A stretch of DNA of 64,000 nucleotides from CAJBVG01 sp943371235 (GCA_943371235.1 CALRTZ010000006.1:1-64000), one strand, 5' to 3'. Shown: positions 1 to 8,750, counted from the first letter of the stretch. The notes: generated by a model from the sequence alone, not told the origin. A program made the numbers and translations.

Positions 1-79
1 TGGTGGCACCACTTAAGTCGTGCCACCAAAAAACTGCATTTATGCAGGTTTTTATAAGATCCTGCATTTAATAAACTTT
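1..79 (+). repeat. REP-like double hairpin, copy A (cut by window edge)
   Basis: The sequence begins inside a GGTGGCAC...GTGCCACC palindrome, continues through six A and enters a second hairpin made of CTGCATTTATGCAGG and CCTGCATTT. The 20-base junction GTGCCACCAAAAAACTGCAT at 20-39 recurs exactly at 1543-1562 and, on the other strand, at 51396-51415. The left part of the element is missing because the window starts there. It lies downstream of the cytochrome c peroxidase gene. Bases 80-215 hold only AT-rich spacer that partly matches the sequence beyond copy B. Confidence 0.8.
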
Positions 80-215
80 TCTTGGTTTTGAGCTTCTAAA
101 CAAAGCCTTTTTGTTTGCTTTTTCTGCTTTTCTAAAATTACATCAAAGAATAAACATCCAATAAATTCAAGTTTGCTACTCCCTTTTATTTTTTCAAAAA
201 ATATTTATGGTAGGC

Positions 216-1409
216 CTATAAAAACGGATCAGCCCATTTTGTATCGGTATATATACTTGAACCTGTTAGCGTTTTTAAAAATGCTATTACCGAATTAACT
301 TCTTGTGCATTTAAATTTAAATTTTGAGGATTTCCGTTTGGTCTCAAACGTGGGTCCAAATTAGTGTTACCTGGTGCAATGACTATAGTACCATAATGGC
401 CAATAGCTTGTTGCAGGGTTTTCAAAATTCCAGTATGCATCATTGGTCCATTAGGTTCACCATTTGGGCCTGCTAAATCTCTTAATGATGGAGCACGTGT
501 ATTTGTTAAATCTAACCCGGTAGCATTTAACACACCAATAATTCCGTTGTTCCTACTGTTGGGATCTATATCAAACTCCGGTGCATTATGGCAACCATTA
601 CAACCGAGTCCTCCTGCTGTTCTCGTACCCGTACCATCAAAAACTGGTGCAGCTATAAATAAATTTTTTCCGGTGTTTTCTTGTGCTGTATAATTTGGAA
701 AGTTTTGGTTGTTATTCGCCACTTGTGCTCTGCCAATATCAAACTTAGAATCGAACGATTGTATGCTTCTGATAAATTGGGATAAACATTCTTGCATTTT
801 CGCTTCTGTAATTTCGGTATTTCCATATACAAATTGAAACAACTCATTATAATAAGCTGTACTACTTAATTTAGTTAACAATACTGAAATATCTGGACGT
901 CCGTCTATACCACTATAACCCATCTCAGCATGATCTTGAATTGGTTTTGTAGTCTGAGCTTCCAATGTTGCAGCACGTTCATCCCAAAAGAATTTTGCTT
1001 CGCGAGAAAAACGCGCATTTACCAAACGCATAGAGTGGCGACCGGTTTTGCCATCACTTACACCGTTACTTGCTAGTGTTGTGTCTCCGAAAGCAAATTG
1101 TTGTTGATGACAACTTGCACATGAAATAGTATTATCGATACTTAATTTTTTATCATAAAACAACACACGACCAATTGTTGCTTTCGCATTATTAATTGGA
1201 TTGGTGGTGGTATTATCTTTTGTGATGTAAGCTGGAATAATTTGGCCTTCGTAATTTTTTAGATTTTCTAAATCAATGTTTGTTCCAAACGCAGCTTTTA
1301 TTGCAGCATAAGCCACTGTTGTGTTTGTAATAGAATCTTCTTTTTTAGAGCATTGTTGAAATGTAAAGGCAATGCACAAAAGCATTGATACTACGAGTAA
1401 GCGCTTCAT
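216..1409 (-). CDS. Di-haem cytochrome c peroxidase (MauG/CcpA family) lipoprotein
   Basis: Proteins of this family use two c-type haems to reduce hydrogen peroxide in the periplasm, taking electrons from small cytochromes; some relatives modify proteins instead. Two haem-binding motifs are visible, CASCH at residues 97-101 and CNGCH at 270-274, the spacing typical of the family. The N-terminus is a short hydrophobic signal followed by Cys20 and SKKED, which reads as a relaxed Bacteroidota lipoprotein signal. The 397-residue length is normal. The gene stands alone, flanked on both sides by the double-hairpin repeat (copies A and B) in the same orientation. I saw no clear promoter box in front of it. 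The exact substrate cannot be told from sequence. Confidence 0.88.
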   Translation of the reverse strand: MKRLLVVSMLLCIAFTFQQCSKKEDSITNTTVAYAAIKAAFGTNIDLENLKNYEGQIIPAYITKDNTTTNPINNAKATIGRVLFYDKKLSIDNTISCASCHQQQFAFGDTTLASNGVSDGKTGRHSMRLVNARFSREAKFFWDERAATLEAQTTKPIQDHAEMGYSGIDGRPDISVLLTKLSSTAYYNELFQFVYGNTEITEAKMQECLSQFIRSIQSFDSKFDIGRAQVANNNQNFPNYTAQENTGKNLFIAAPVFDGTGTRTAGGLGCNGCHNAPEFDIDPNSRNNGIIGVLNATGLDLTNTRAPSLRDLAGPNGEPNGPMMHTGILKTLQQAIGHYGTIVIAPGNTNLDPRLRPNGNPQNLNLNAQEVNSVIAFLKTLTGSSIYTDTKWADPFL

Positions 1410-1506
1410 ACGGGTTAGGGTTAATTTTAGGGTATGACGTAAAGTTTAGGAAATAGTTTAGAATACTGAAGTAATTTACTGAAAATAATTTTAAATCAAT
1501 AGATTT

Positions 1507-1592
1507 TGGTGGCACGCCTTAAGTCATGCCACCACTTAAGTCGTGCCACCAAAAAACTGCATATAAGCAGGTTTTTTAAAAAACCTGCTTAT
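1507..1592 (+). repeat. REP-like double hairpin, copy B
   Basis: The first hairpin spans 1507-1550 and has GGTGGCAC ends with CTTAAG cores. After six A comes CTGCAT, then a perfect 30-base palindrome at 1563-1592 centred on a T-run/A-run. The right flank (ATAAACTTTTCTT and following) also matches copy A, so the duplicated unit may reach to about 1625. It sits between pdhC and the peroxidase gene and could also end pdhC transcription. Confidence 0.85.
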
Positions 1593-1652
1593 AATAAACT
1601 TTTCTTTGTTTTAAGCGATTAAACGCAATTTTGGGTGAGTAATTTGTATAGT

Positions 1653-2885
1653 TTAAACCAATAATCTTACTGGTTCTTCTAATAAAGATTTTAGGGTTTG
1701 TAAGAACGCAGCTCCTGTAGCTCCGTCTACCACTCTGTGGTCGCAAGAAAGGGTTAATTTCATTATGTTTCCTGGTACAACTTGACCGTTTTTAACAACA
1801 GGCACGGCTTGTATTCCGCCAACTGCAAGTATGCATGCATCTGGTGGATTAATAATTGCCGTAAACTCATCGATGCCAAACATGCCTAAGTTAGATATGG
1901 TAAACGTTGAACCTTCCCAATCACTTGGTTGCAATTTTTTATCTTTTGCTTTTTGTGCAAAATCTTTTACTTCTGCAGATATGTGCGACAATGATTTGCC
2001 ATCAGCAAATCTTACTACTGGAACCAATAAACCATCTTCAACTGCTACTGCAACTCCTATATTAACATGCTCATTGTAACGGATTTTGTCGCCTAACCAT
2101 GATGAGTTTACATTTGGATGTTGTTTCAATGCTACTGCAACTGCTTTTAATACGATGTCGTTAAATGATATTTTAATTGGAGCAACTTCATTCATTTTAG
2201 TACGCGCATCCATTGCAGCACTCATATCAACCGTCATTTTTAAATAAAAATGTGGTGCAGAGAATTTGCTTTCTGCTAATCGTTTTGCAATTACTTTGCG
2301 CATTTGAGAAACAGGTACTTCAGTATATTTTTCTTGTCCAACAAATGCTGGTATAGAAATCGTGTTTTGTTTTGTTGATGAACTTGAAGTTCCTGGCTGG
2401 AAACTTTCTACATCTTTTTTTATTATCCTGCCGTTTTCTGCAGAACCTTTTATTTGCGACAAATCAATGCCTTTTTCTTCAGCTAATTTTTTCGCTAATG
2501 GAGATGCTTTTACTCTAGCATCATTTGATGATGAAGTTGTTGTTGATGTAACTGCTGGTGCTGCCGCTGGAGTTTCTGCTTTAGCTGTGCTTGCTGGTGC
2601 TTCAACTGCTGCTGGTGCTTCAGTCAACAAACTTTTATAATCTTCTCCTTCTTTTCCAAACACAGCAATAATTCCATCAACTGGTACTGCTTTGCCTTCT
2701 TCCACACCAATATATAAAACAGTTCCTTCCTGGAAAGATTCAAAATCCATGGTTGCTTTATCCGTTTCTACTTCAGCAACTAAGTCGCCCGACTTTACTT
2801 TATCTCCAACTTTCTTATGCCATTTAGCCAATACACCTTCTGTCATGGTATCGCTCATCTTCGGCATTCTTACTACTTCAGCCAT
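1653..2885 (-). CDS. pdhC: Pyruvate dehydrogenase E2, dihydrolipoamide acetyltransferase
   Basis: This is the core subunit of the pyruvate dehydrogenase complex; it moves the acetyl group from lipoate to CoA. The order of domains is clear: one lipoyl domain at residues 1-80 with the lipoylated lysine in ETDKATMDF (Lys43), an Ala/Thr/Ser-rich linker, a peripheral-subunit-binding domain near 125-160 (VKASPLAKKLAEEKGIDL), and the catalytic domain from about 190 with the active-site DHRVVDG near 382-388. Length (410) fits a one-lipoyl-domain E2. It follows pdhA on the same strand after 69 bases. E1 beta is not in the window, so E1 beta must be encoded elsewhere or E1 be arranged differently. Confidence 0.93.
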   Translation of the reverse strand: MAEVVRMPKMSDTMTEGVLAKWHKKVGDKVKSGDLVAEVETDKATMDFESFQEGTVLYIGVEEGKAVPVDGIIAVFGKEGEDYKSLLTEAPAAVEAPASTAKAETPAAAPAVTSTTTSSSNDARVKASPLAKKLAEEKGIDLSQIKGSAENGRIIKKDVESFQPGTSSSSTKQNTISIPAFVGQEKYTEVPVSQMRKVIAKRLAESKFSAPHFYLKMTVDMSAAMDARTKMNEVAPIKISFNDIVLKAVAVALKQHPNVNSSWLGDKIRYNEHVNIGVAVAVEDGLLVPVVRFADGKSLSHISAEVKDFAQKAKDKKLQPSDWEGSTFTISNLGMFGIDEFTAIINPPDACILAVGGIQAVPVVKNGQVVPGNIMKLTLSCDHRVVDGATGAAFLQTLKSLLEEPVRLLV

Positions 2886-2954
2886 CTTTTTTATTTCTAA
2901 ATTGTAATTGAGTTATTGGTTAATGAGTTATTATGTTATGAACTAATAAAATTA

Positions 2955-3947
2955 TTAGTCCATTATATATGGATAGTCTGTTTGCACATACACATCTGTA
3001 TATAATTCTGAGACTTCTGGATATGGCGACTCTTCTGCAAATTTTACAGACTCTTCAACAATATCTTTTATTTTCGTTTCAATCTCTTCTAACCATTTTT
3101 CATCAGCATATTTCTTTTTCAAAATGGTAGCTTTTACTTGTTCAATTGGATCTTTTTGTTTGTAATCTTCCACTTCATCTTTCGAACGGTATTTAGCAGG
3201 ATCAGACATTGAGTGGCCTTTGTATCTATACGTTTTTATTTCTAAAAATGTTGGTCCGTCGCCTCTTCTAGCACGATCAATTGCTTCATCCATTGCGCCA
3301 TGAACTGCTTCACAACTCATTCCATCTACTGGTGCACAAGGCATATCAAAACCTAATCCTATTTTATAAATATCTGTCATGTTTGTAGTACGAGAAACTG
3401 ATGTTCCCATAGCATACCCATTATTTTCACAAACAAAAATTACAGGTAACTTCCAAAGCATAGCCATGTTAAATGTTTCATTTAAGGCACCTTGACGCAC
3501 AGCACCATCGCCCATATAACAAACACATACATTATCTGTACCCTTATATTGTTCTGCAAAAGCAATACCTGCTCCTAAAGGAATTTGTCCTCCAACAATA
3601 CCATGTCCACCGAAGAAATTAAATTCAGCATCAAACATGTGCATAGAACCTCCCTTGCCTTTAGAACATCCCGTAGACTTCCCAAATAATTCGGCCATCA
3701 CTGCATTTGGAGTAACCCCTTTTGCGATAGCATGTGCATGATCACGATATGCAGTAATCATTCCATCTTCTTTTCTTAAAATAGACATTGCACCTGCAAC
3801 TACCGCCTCTTGCCCTATATATAAATGGCAAAAACCACGTATTTTTTGTTGACCATATAACTGCCCTGCTCTCTCTTCGAACTTACGCATCAATAACATC
3901 GATTCGTACCAGTTTAAATAAGTTTCTTTTGTAATCTTAACTGCCAT
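2955..3947 (-). CDS. pdhA: Pyruvate dehydrogenase E1 component, alpha subunit
   Basis: This thiamine-diphosphate-dependent subunit decarboxylates pyruvate and, with E1 beta, transfers the acetyl unit to lipoate on E2. The ThDP/Mg motif is visible as GDGAVRQGALNE followed by ENNGYAMG, and the phosphorylation-loop region reads YRYKGHSMSDPAKYR. About 330 residues is normal for the alpha chain. I use the ATG at 3947 (protein MAVKITKETYL); a longer in-frame reading would need a TTG at 3965. pdhC lies directly downstream, so the two are probably co-transcribed from the candidate promoter at 3974-3981. Confidence 0.92.
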   Translation of the reverse strand: MAVKITKETYLNWYESMLLMRKFEERAGQLYGQQKIRGFCHLYIGQEAVVAGAMSILRKEDGMITAYRDHAHAIAKGVTPNAVMAELFGKSTGCSKGKGGSMHMFDAEFNFFGGHGIVGGQIPLGAGIAFAEQYKGTDNVCVCYMGDGAVRQGALNETFNMAMLWKLPVIFVCENNGYAMGTSVSRTTNMTDIYKIGLGFDMPCAPVDGMSCEAVHGAMDEAIDRARRGDGPTFLEIKTYRYKGHSMSDPAKYRSKDEVEDYKQKDPIEQVKATILKKKYADEKWLEEIETKIKDIVEESVKFAEESPYPEVSELYTDVYVQTDYPYIMD

Positions 3948-3973
3948 ATTTTTTTGTTTATGCAATAGAATCG

Positions 3974-3981
3974 CAAATCTA
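3974..3981 (-). promoter_or_regulatory. Candidate pdhA promoter -7 box
   Basis: On the minus strand TAGATTTG fits the Bacteroidota -7 consensus TAnnTTTG. Nineteen bases upstream is TTA, one base off the TTG -33 box. The box ends 26 bases before the pdhA ATG. Confidence 0.45.
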
Positions 3982-4160
3982 TCAATAAAATGCTAAAAAG
4001 TAAATCTTCCTGCAATTCTTACAGAGTTCTAAAATGCGAAAAATATTTAAAAACAAGGCTAAAATTGGCATTTTTTATTAGTGTATCTCTTACACTTAGT
4101 TTAGAGTCGGAATTTTAAAGAAAGATGTGTATTTTTGAAATCCTTGGAGGAGATTTATAC

Positions 4161-4775
4161 ATGAATAGAGGATTTAAAGCTGCTTTTTTAGTTATTTTGA
4201 TTATGTGCTTTGGACTGCAGTTTGGTTTCGCTCAATTTGGGAAGACTAAAAATCGAAAGTATAAATTACCCGATGTGGCAGAGAAAGAGGTAGTTAAAGA
4301 TAAAGGTGTGTTAGACCCCGACACCTTGCGATATCAATTTCATGCCCAAAAAACAGGCTTAAACATTGATACTTCGGCTAATTTAGAATTGTACTATCAA
4401 ATGTACGAATGGCTTGGTACCCGTTACAGATTTGGAGGTGAAAGTAAAAAAGGCATCGATTGCTCTGGTTTTACTGGGGTTATTTATGAAAAAGTTTACA
4501 AAAGAAGCTTACCTCGTGATTCTCGAAGTATGTATAAAATGACTAACCCTATTTCTAAAGATGAAATGAAGGAAGGTGATTTGGTTTTCTTTAGAATTCG
4601 AAGAGGGCAGGTTTCTCACGTAGGCGTTTACCTTGGGAATAATAAATTTGTGCATGCATCTACATCATCTGGCGTCATCGTGTCTGACTTACGTGAAGAT
4701 TATTACAGGAGATATTTTTTCAAAGCTGGCCGACTAAAAAGTGCAACTGAAGTGGTAGAAGTAGTAAGAGATTAA
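4161..4775 (+). CDS. NlpC/P60 family cell-wall hydrolase, secreted
   Basis: Members cut peptide bonds in peptidoglycan stem peptides. The catalytic Cys is in GIDCSGF and the catalytic His in VSHVGVYLG, followed by KFVHAST, so the papain-like NlpC/P60 domain fills the C-terminal half. An N-terminal signal peptide ending in FGFAQ is plain. I start at the ATG at 4161, which has GGAGG about ten bases upstream; an ATG at 4125 would add 12 residues in front of the signal peptide and is unlikely. A TATTTTTG box at 4130-4137 could be the promoter but lacks a good -33 partner. The gene is divergent from pdhA. Confidence 0.9.
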   Translation: MNRGFKAAFLVILIMCFGLQFGFAQFGKTKNRKYKLPDVAEKEVVKDKGVLDPDTLRYQFHAQKTGLNIDTSANLELYYQMYEWLGTRYRFGGESKKGIDCSGFTGVIYEKVYKRSLPRDSRSMYKMTNPISKDEMKEGDLVFFRIRRGQVSHVGVYLGNNKFVHASTSSGVIVSDLREDYYRRYFFKAGRLKSATEVVEVVRD

Positions 4776-4842
4776 TCCCTTTTCGAATCTTCGAATCTTC
4801 GAAAATAAGTTTTAACTTTAGTTGACCAAAACCCCCACTGAT

Positions 4843-5379
4843 ATGAAAATTCTAAAAACTTTACTTTTCGTAGTACTTGGTGTTGTAGTAGTAGTATTAA
4901 TTGCTGCAGGAGTATTACCAAAAAAAATGAATCTAGAGTCGGAAATAATTATCAACAAACCTATTTCTGAAGTGTATGAGTTTGTAAAAATTATCGAGAA
5001 CCAAAAATATTACAGCAAATGGGTAATGTTGGACCCTAATGTAAAAGTTAGTTATGTGGGAACCGACGGAACTGTTGGAGCATATTCTTCTTGGGAAAGT
5101 GAAATGGATGAAGTTGGTGTAGGGCAACAAGAAATTATTGCAATGGAAGAAAACAAACGAATTGATTACGAACTACGTTTTAAAGTTCCATTTGAAGCTA
5201 CAGATACTGCATTTACTACATTTGAAGCAATTGATAGTACACATACTAAAGTAACCAATGGATTCAGAAGTAAAATGCCATTTCCAATGAATGTGATGTT
5301 ACCGATGGTTGAAAAAATGTTGAAAGAAGATATTGATGGTAACATGCGTAGATTAGACTCTGTATTAATGTCGAAATAA
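4843..5379 (+). CDS. SRPBCC-fold (polyketide cyclase-like) protein with N-terminal membrane anchor
   Basis: After one N-terminal membrane segment (residues 4-26, Val/Leu-rich) the protein has the pattern of the START/SRPBCC ligand-binding fold: an opening strand EIIINKPISEVYEFV, a central GTVGAYSSWES stretch and a closing amphipathic helix with MLKEDIDGNMRRL. Such domains bind hydrophobic ligands; the ligand here is unknown. I use the ATG at 4843 instead of the upstream TTG at 4822. The next gene begins 1 base after the stop, pointing to an operon with the DUF1275 gene. The gap before it (4776-4842) holds two and a half copies of an 8-base repeat, TTCGAATC. Confidence 0.75.
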   Translation: MKILKTLLFVVLGVVVVVLIAAGVLPKKMNLESEIIINKPISEVYEFVKIIENQKYYSKWVMLDPNVKVSYVGTDGTVGAYSSWESEMDEVGVGQQEIIAMEENKRIDYELRFKVPFEATDTAFTTFEAIDSTHTKVTNGFRSKMPFPMNVMLPMVEKMLKEDIDGNMRRLDSVLMSK

Positions 5380-5380
5380 A

Positions 5381-6100
5381 ATGTTTCGGCACAAAGGGAA
5401 AAACAGAACTTACAAACATAATATGTTGCTGGCTGCATTGCTATCTGCAAATGCAGGTTTGATAAACGTTACAGGAGTTTTATCAATTGGCATTTTAACA
5501 ACTAATGTAACCGGGCATTTTGCATTTTTTGCAGAAGAGCTAACTCAAGGACAATATAAATTAGCATTAAATTTTTTGCTGTTTATTTTGTCCTTTTTAT
5601 TTGGATCTTTTTTCTCTAGTTTATTGACAGAATTTATGAATCAAAAAGAGAAAAAAAGCTCTCACGCCTTACCAATCTCAATAGAAATTATACTCTTATT
5701 TGTTATGGGTTCTTATTTATTTTATTCTGATGTACAGATATCAAGTACTATTATCGCTTCTATTTTACTTTTTGCAATGGGTATGCAGAATTCATTAGTA
5801 ACCCAAATTTCTGAATCTACTGTTAGAACTACCCACCTAACTGGCCTGTTTACAGATTTGGGAATAGAACTTTCACAGTTATTTTTTCATTCTACTATAC
5901 AAGACAAAAATAAATTACATAAAAGCATTAAATTGCGATTGACAATTATCCTATTTTTCTTGATTGGAGGAATTACAGGCGGGTATTTGTTTAAATATAT
6001 ACGAGAAGCAACCTTGATATTAGCAGCCTTTGTTTTATTATTTGCATTGTTATTTGATTTGTTTAGACTAAACTACTACAAAATAAAAAACAAATTCTGA
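5381..6100 (+). CDS. DUF1275 (YoaK-like) membrane protein
   Basis: Six or so hydrophobic segments and the family signature AGLINVTGVLSIGILTTNVTGH place this in the YoaK/DUF1275 family of integral membrane proteins, whose function is not established. The tail KYIREATLILAAFVLLFALL also fits. The length of 239 is typical. Its start lies 1 base past the stop of the SRPBCC gene; an internal ATG at 5423 (protein MLLAALLSANAG) is an alternative. Codon use is visibly AT-rich like the following three genes. Confidence 0.82.
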   Translation: MFRHKGKNRTYKHNMLLAALLSANAGLINVTGVLSIGILTTNVTGHFAFFAEELTQGQYKLALNFLLFILSFLFGSFFSSLLTEFMNQKEKKSSHALPISIEIILLFVMGSYLFYSDVQISSTIIASILLFAMGMQNSLVTQISESTVRTTHLTGLFTDLGIELSQLFFHSTIQDKNKLHKSIKLRLTIILFFLIGGITGGYLFKYIREATLILAAFVLLFALLFDLFRLNYYKIKNKF

Positions 6101-6121
6101 TTTGTTATAAAGTTTTTTAGA

Positions 6122-7099
6122 ATGAAATATCTATTAGCCTTTCTGTTATTTATAAACAGTTTTGAACTTGTTGCTCAAATTCAAAAATCAAGTTTTATAA
6201 ATTCAAAAAAAGACATCCCCTTTAAAATGATCGTAGGAGAGCTGCGTGGTATGAATGGCGTTTACGATGCATACTTGAAATTAATTAATCAACAGTCAAT
6301 TGAATTTCCATATCATTTAATTTTAGAACGAGATGCAAGTTTTTGTTTTTTTATAAATCTACACATCAGCGGTGTGGATACAAATGCATTGAAATTTATT
6401 CGATTTTCTAACACCGAAGAAAAGGAGTTCTATAAAAAATTATATACTATAAATTTACAACGTACAACTAAAAATAAAATAAGTGTAAAGTCTTTTGATC
6501 TTGAACATCACAATAATTTTCAGACAACTATTAATGCACTTTATTATATGATTTCTAGTGTCAGCAATAATACTCTACAAATAATTGCAGATTCTATTTA
6601 CAAAAATCCTAACAAGGAAAATCACATAAAAGCAAATGATTTAATTCGATTAATTGACACTACACGTATTGCTGATTTAATGGTACATGATAGCGTTTTA
6701 CAGCTTATCAAAAATAATCTTAAAATTAGTTTGTCATTCGGTAAACCATATACAAATATCTGGTATAAAAGTAGAGAGAAAGTGCTGTTGAACTATTATT
6801 ACAATTCAACTTTTAAGCTCGATAGGTATTGTGCTATTATTCAAACCAAACATTTGCCAATAGCAGGTGATAGAAATGCATTTTTAAAGAACGCTGAATT
6901 AAAAAGCTTAGGCATTACGTGTGTGTATCCTATTTATTTTAACAGATATGTGAATACTATCTTTAAAAAATCATTTTATTGTGAACATCCAAAGAACCCG
7001 TTTTTTTTAAACAAAAAATCAACTGTAGAATTTAGCAAGAAAAAAGGTGCTTGGTTAATATCAAGTAAAAAAACATACTATCTTATAGTTTCAAACTAG
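6122..7099 (+). CDS. Unknown secreted protein, possibly EreA/ChaN-like fold
   Basis: I do not recognise this gene with confidence. A signal peptide (residues 1-19, ending LVAQ) indicates export. The region VGELRGMNGVYDAY, then FPYHLILERDASFCFFINLHISG, resembles the order GE-x-HG ... E seen in erythromycin-esterase-like and ChaN-like proteins, but the usual His after GE is replaced by Arg, so any match is to the fold and not to an active enzyme. The rest is Lys/Asn-rich with no further motif. It lies 21 bases after the DUF1275 gene and 4 bases before the DUF1003 gene, so all are probably one transcript. Confidence 0.6.
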   Translation: MKYLLAFLLFINSFELVAQIQKSSFINSKKDIPFKMIVGELRGMNGVYDAYLKLINQQSIEFPYHLILERDASFCFFINLHISGVDTNALKFIRFSNTEEKEFYKKLYTINLQRTTKNKISVKSFDLEHHNNFQTTINALYYMISSVSNNTLQIIADSIYKNPNKENHIKANDLIRLIDTTRIADLMVHDSVLQLIKNNLKISLSFGKPYTNIWYKSREKVLLNYYYNSTFKLDRYCAIIQTKHLPIAGDRNAFLKNAELKSLGITCVYPIYFNRYVNTIFKKSFYCEHPKNPFFLNKKSTVEFSKKKGAWLISSKKTYYLIVSN

Positions 7100-7103
7100 T
7101 TAT

Positions 7104-7805
7104 ATGAAAAATGAATCTTTTAAAAGTGATTTTTCTGGAAAGGATTTTCCAATAGATCAAAAAGTTAGAGCAAATGAGATTCGTTTATCATTATATGAAT
7201 TTATTAAACTGGATTTCCCGAGTTTAAATGAGAAAATGAATCTTGCAAATTCAGAACTGGATCTATTTCGACAAGAATACATATCAAAAATGTTAAGCAA
7301 GGAGTTGGGCCAACTCTCTGATCTAGAAAAAAAAGTATTAAGCTCGATAAATGAACAAACAACTATAAGCGATAAAGTTGACGAAGACAATGTAAGGAAT
7401 TTAACAAGCGGACAAAAAATTGCAGACAAAGTAGCTAGTTTTGGTGGCAGCTGGACCTTTATAATATCATTCGGTATATTTATTTTTATATGGATAAACT
7501 TAAATGTGTATTGGTTTTTTAATTATGCGTATGATCCATATCCATTTATTTTACTAAACCTTATACTTTCATGTATCGCTGCACTTCAAGCTCCAGTAAT
7601 TATGATGAGCCAGAACCGACAAGAGGAAAAAGACAGAGAGCGTGCTAAAAAAGATTATATGATAAATTTAAAATCAGAGTTAGAGATTAGAATTCTACAT
7701 GAGAAATTAGACCACTTAATGATACATCAACAACAAGAATTAATGGAAATACAAGCAATACAAATTGATATGATGAAGGAAATATTAAAAATAATGAAAC
7801 CTTGA
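7104..7805 (+). CDS. DUF1003 membrane protein
   Basis: The C-terminal half holds the DUF1003 pattern: SGQKIADKVASFGGSWTFII, then two membrane segments around IWINLNVYW and the signature DPYPFILLNLILS, QAPVIMMSQNRQ, and a charged helical tail with EKDRERAKKDY. The first 110 residues are a soluble, charged region without a recognised domain. DUF1003 has no firmly known function. It overlaps the next gene by 4 bases (stop TGA shared with a TTG start), so the pair is translationally coupled if that start is right. Confidence 0.85.
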   Translation: MKNESFKSDFSGKDFPIDQKVRANEIRLSLYEFIKLDFPSLNEKMNLANSELDLFRQEYISKMLSKELGQLSDLEKKVLSSINEQTTISDKVDEDNVRNLTSGQKIADKVASFGGSWTFIISFGIFIFIWINLNVYWFFNYAYDPYPFILLNLILSCIAALQAPVIMMSQNRQEEKDRERAKKDYMINLKSELEIRILHEKLDHLMIHQQQELMEIQAIQIDMMKEILKIMKP

Positions 7806-8692
7806 AAAACTTTATTAAAAATATTTTTTTTGAAAATTATTTTTATGGGATTTGCGCCTTGTTCTTAACTATTGAAACAACACTACAGCTAAATATTTAT
7901 TTTTTACACCCAATATATTACCTAATACTATTCCTTTCAACTGTATTTTATTATACAAAAGCCTATACACATTTAAAAGACGCTAGTAGTAATAATCCAA
8001 GAACTAATTGGTATTATATAAATTCTGCGAAAATAAAAAAAACTCAATCTGTATACATTGTTTTAATATCGTTTTTTTTACTGCTTTATTTAATCTTCTT
8101 AAGAGATAAAGCAATAAGCATTGCATCTATACTTATATTGATTTTTCCTTTAGCTGCATTATTATATTATGGTTTAAGCTCTAAAGGAATATCGAACTAT
8201 AACTTAAGGGCTTTAGGCTGGTTAAAACCAATAATAATTGGCTTTACATGGGCAGGTGTTGTAACTGCATTTCCATTAATATTATATTGGGTAGAGAATA
8301 GAATTGCTCCAAATTTTGACATCATGTATCTTTTGTTATTTTTAAAAAATATGATGTATGTAATAATTCTAGCTATTTTATTTGACATCAAAGATTATGC
8401 GAGCGATTATAATAAAGAGATAAAAACATTTGTAGTGAAATATGGATTAAGGTATACCATTTTCTATATTCTACTTCCATTAAGCATTATTGGCTTCGGT
8501 TCATTTATCAGTGTAGCACTATTAAAAAACTTTTCGCTGCTAAGGATCATCTTTAATACTATCCCTTTTGTAGCATTATTACTTGTGATATACTCTATGA
8601 AAAAGCGGAGATCAATATTATATTATTTAATAATTATTGATGGATTATTATTAATAAAAGCTATTTGTGGGTCAATTGGAATGTTACTATAA
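7802..8692 (+). CDS. UbiA-like polytopic membrane protein
   Basis: About eight hydrophobic segments and the motif DIKDYASDYNKEIKTF in the second half resemble the second aspartate-rich loop (DxxDxxxD) of UbiA prenyltransferases, which attach prenyl chains to aromatic rings. The first aspartate-rich motif (NDxxDxxxD) is not visible; the equivalent region reads KDASSNNPRTNWYYIN, so catalysis is doubtful. The only fitting start is a TTG at 7802 that overlaps the stop of the DUF1003 gene. It is the last gene of the AT-rich run and is followed by a strong hairpin at 8695-8728. Confidence 0.62.
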   Translation: MKNFIKNIFFENYFYGICALFLTIETTLQLNIYFLHPIYYLILFLSTVFYYTKAYTHLKDASSNNPRTNWYYINSAKIKKTQSVYIVLISFFLLLYLIFLRDKAISIASILILIFPLAALLYYGLSSKGISNYNLRALGWLKPIIIGFTWAGVVTAFPLILYWVENRIAPNFDIMYLLLFLKNMMYVIILAILFDIKDYASDYNKEIKTFVVKYGLRYTIFYILLPLSIIGFGSFISVALLKNFSLLRIIFNTIPFVALLLVIYSMKKRRSILYYLIIIDGLLLIKAICGSIGMLL

Positions 8693-8694
8693 AA

Positions 8695-8728
8695 ATAAAA
8701 GCTAGCTCATTTCTGAGCTAGCTTTTAT
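8695..8728. terminator. Bidirectional terminator hairpin
   Basis: Perfect 15-base arms around the loop TTTC, with A-runs on one side and T-runs on the other, lie between the convergent UbiA-like and htrA genes. The structure can stop transcription from both directions. Confidence 0.85.
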
Positions 8729-8750
8729 GCATTGTGTTTTATAAATCTTA

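Noticed and set aside
1414..1430. Telomere-like GGTTAGGGTTA sequence upstream of the peroxidase gene
   Set aside because: Only two partial units; no array and no reason for a chromosome end in this organism.
1..1592. Composite transposon formed by repeat copies A and B around the peroxidase gene
   Set aside because: No transposase between or inside the copies and no visible target duplication; REP-type repeats do not usually move genes this way.
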